Both the position numbers and the translations under genes were made by a program. Positions 63,501 to 64,000 of a DNA stretch of 64,000 bases are shown here, piece after piece (position 1 is the first letter of the stretch; every line of letters begins with the position of its first letter). The stretch lies in the NCBI GenBank assembly GCA_954871525.1, contig OX940863.1, positions 7,106,001-7,170,000 on the forward strand, read 5' to 3'. Under the pieces are notes generated by a model, which saw only the letters and a program-made list of their open reading frames with translations, did not search any database and was not told where the DNA came from. The stretch is from Parietaria judaica (Eukaryota > Streptophyta > Magnoliopsida > Rosales > Urticaceae).

Positions 63501-64000
63501 GCTATAGGAAATGCTATAGCATTTCCTATGGCATTTCTCGTCAATAATTTAATCGTTGCATATTTTTGCATGAGAACTATTGTTATATTCAAATTCCAAT
63601 GTATAAGCCCTAAAATCATTTTTTTTTATTGGTTCGACGTTTAGGTCGTAAACAATGTAAAATTAAGAAATGCTATAGCATTTCCTATGGAATTTAACGT
63701 CAACAATTTAATCCTTGCATATTTTTGCATGAGAACGCTTCTAATATTAAAATTTCAATGTATAAGCCATAAAATCATTATTTTTCAATCGGTTCGAAAT
63801 TTAAGGTTGTTAAAAATGTAAAATAAAGAAATGTTATATGAAATGCTATAGCATTTCCTATGGAATTTCTCGTCAACAATTTAATCCTTGCATATTTTTG
63901 CATAAGAACTCTTGTTATATTCAAATTCCAATGTATAAGCTTTAAAATCATTATTTTTTCAATTGGTTCGAAATTTAAGGTTGTAAAAAATTTAAAATAA
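57571..64000 (+). repeat. Mosaic satellite stretch with a repeated 2062-bp spacing
   Basis: A module with GCATTTCATAAGG, TTTTTACATGAG, GGTTCAAAATTTTAGG and GCATTTCTTATGGC recurs at 58516, 60578 and 62138, with spacings of 2062 and 1560 bp. It is also present at 53891 and 19866. Other markers are GCTACTATTGC with TTCGAAAGTATAAG (59540-59620), GATGTAGGAAATAC (58497, 60384), ATTCGTTTGTATAAG (57898, 61690) and TATGGAATGTCTCGTC (61800, 63180, 63356). The last base is still inside a monomer. Confidence 0.85.

Larger units (their letters stand above)
1..64000 (+). repeat. Tandem satellite array, 174-bp monomer, about 370 copies
   Basis: The same sequence recurs every 166-174 bp from the first base to the last. 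Anchors such as AATCCTTGCATATTTTTGCA and CAATGTATAAGCCC appear in nearly every period, always in this orientation. A count on a complete copy gives 174 bp with 48 G or C. The copy number comes from dividing 64 kb by about 172 bp. I saw no inverted monomer and no foreign insertion. The array is open at both ends, so its true size is unknown. Uniform long satellites of this period are known from centromeres and pericentromeric heterochromatin of plants and animals; the centromeric role here is inference, and the family is not one I recognise. Confidence 0.98.

Noticed and set aside
1..64000. CRISPR array, because of regular palindromic repeats
   Set aside because: There are no unique spacers: the sequence between palindromes is the same satellite. 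The period of 174 bp and the AT-rich content do not fit.

Overview
The whole 64 kb is one uninterrupted array of a single AT-rich tandem satellite repeat (about 28% G+C in the consensus I read). The full-length monomer is 174 bp, and roughly 370 copies are present. As far as I can see every copy is head-to-tail in the same orientation. I found no gene, tRNA, rRNA, transposon, CRISPR array or unique sequence, and the array runs off both ends of the window. This kind of DNA is typical of a eukaryotic centromere or other constitutive heterochromatin; a period near 170-180 bp is common for centromeric satellites in plants and animals. I do not recognise the family and cannot name the organism. Paired TG and CA variants at the monomer's CpG sites suggest a host that methylates cytosine.

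The monomer has four notable parts. Bases 7-50 form a 44-bp near-perfect palindrome built from the 12-mer GAAATGCTATAG and its complement. A CpG follows directly at 51-52. TTGCAT occurs twice, exactly 10 bp apart, at 68-83. The tail at 130-174 holds a T6 run, a TTCGAA site and an A6 run. Most size variation lies inside the palindrome. Three linked subfamilies can be told apart: A (the common form), B (a 2-bp central deletion giving GCTAGC, plus AAGCTT) and C (ATTTAACGTCAAC after the palindrome).

Layout. 1-8471: higher-order repeats (HORs) marked by a truncated monomer, with units of 1582, 938, 938, 1582 and 2611 bp. 8472-12225: mosaic, with a 3-monomer duplication of about 500 bp. 12226-17948: nested 1193-bp and 3426-bp duplications. 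17949-24994: mosaic, with an 860-bp duplication near its end. 24995-32608: two almost identical 3807-bp units. 32609-42425: mosaic, with a 1039-bp duplication and the longest run of in-frame monomers. 42426-47180: three related HOR units spaced 1548 and 2059 bp. 47181-51300: a transition and a 1017-bp tandem pair. 51301-57570: units spaced about 2062 and 1195 bp. 57571-64000: mosaic, with the 2062-bp spacing seen again.

Rare variants shared by about 12-21 kb and about 48-64 kb are missing between them. This fits a younger block having expanded inside an older array.

All long open frames, nearly all on the minus strand, arise because 174 = 3 x 58 and one minus-strand frame of the consensus has no stop codon. 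I do not regard them as genes. If the window holds something undescribed, it is the satellite itself: its palindromic core, its layered HOR structure and its apparent methylation decay.
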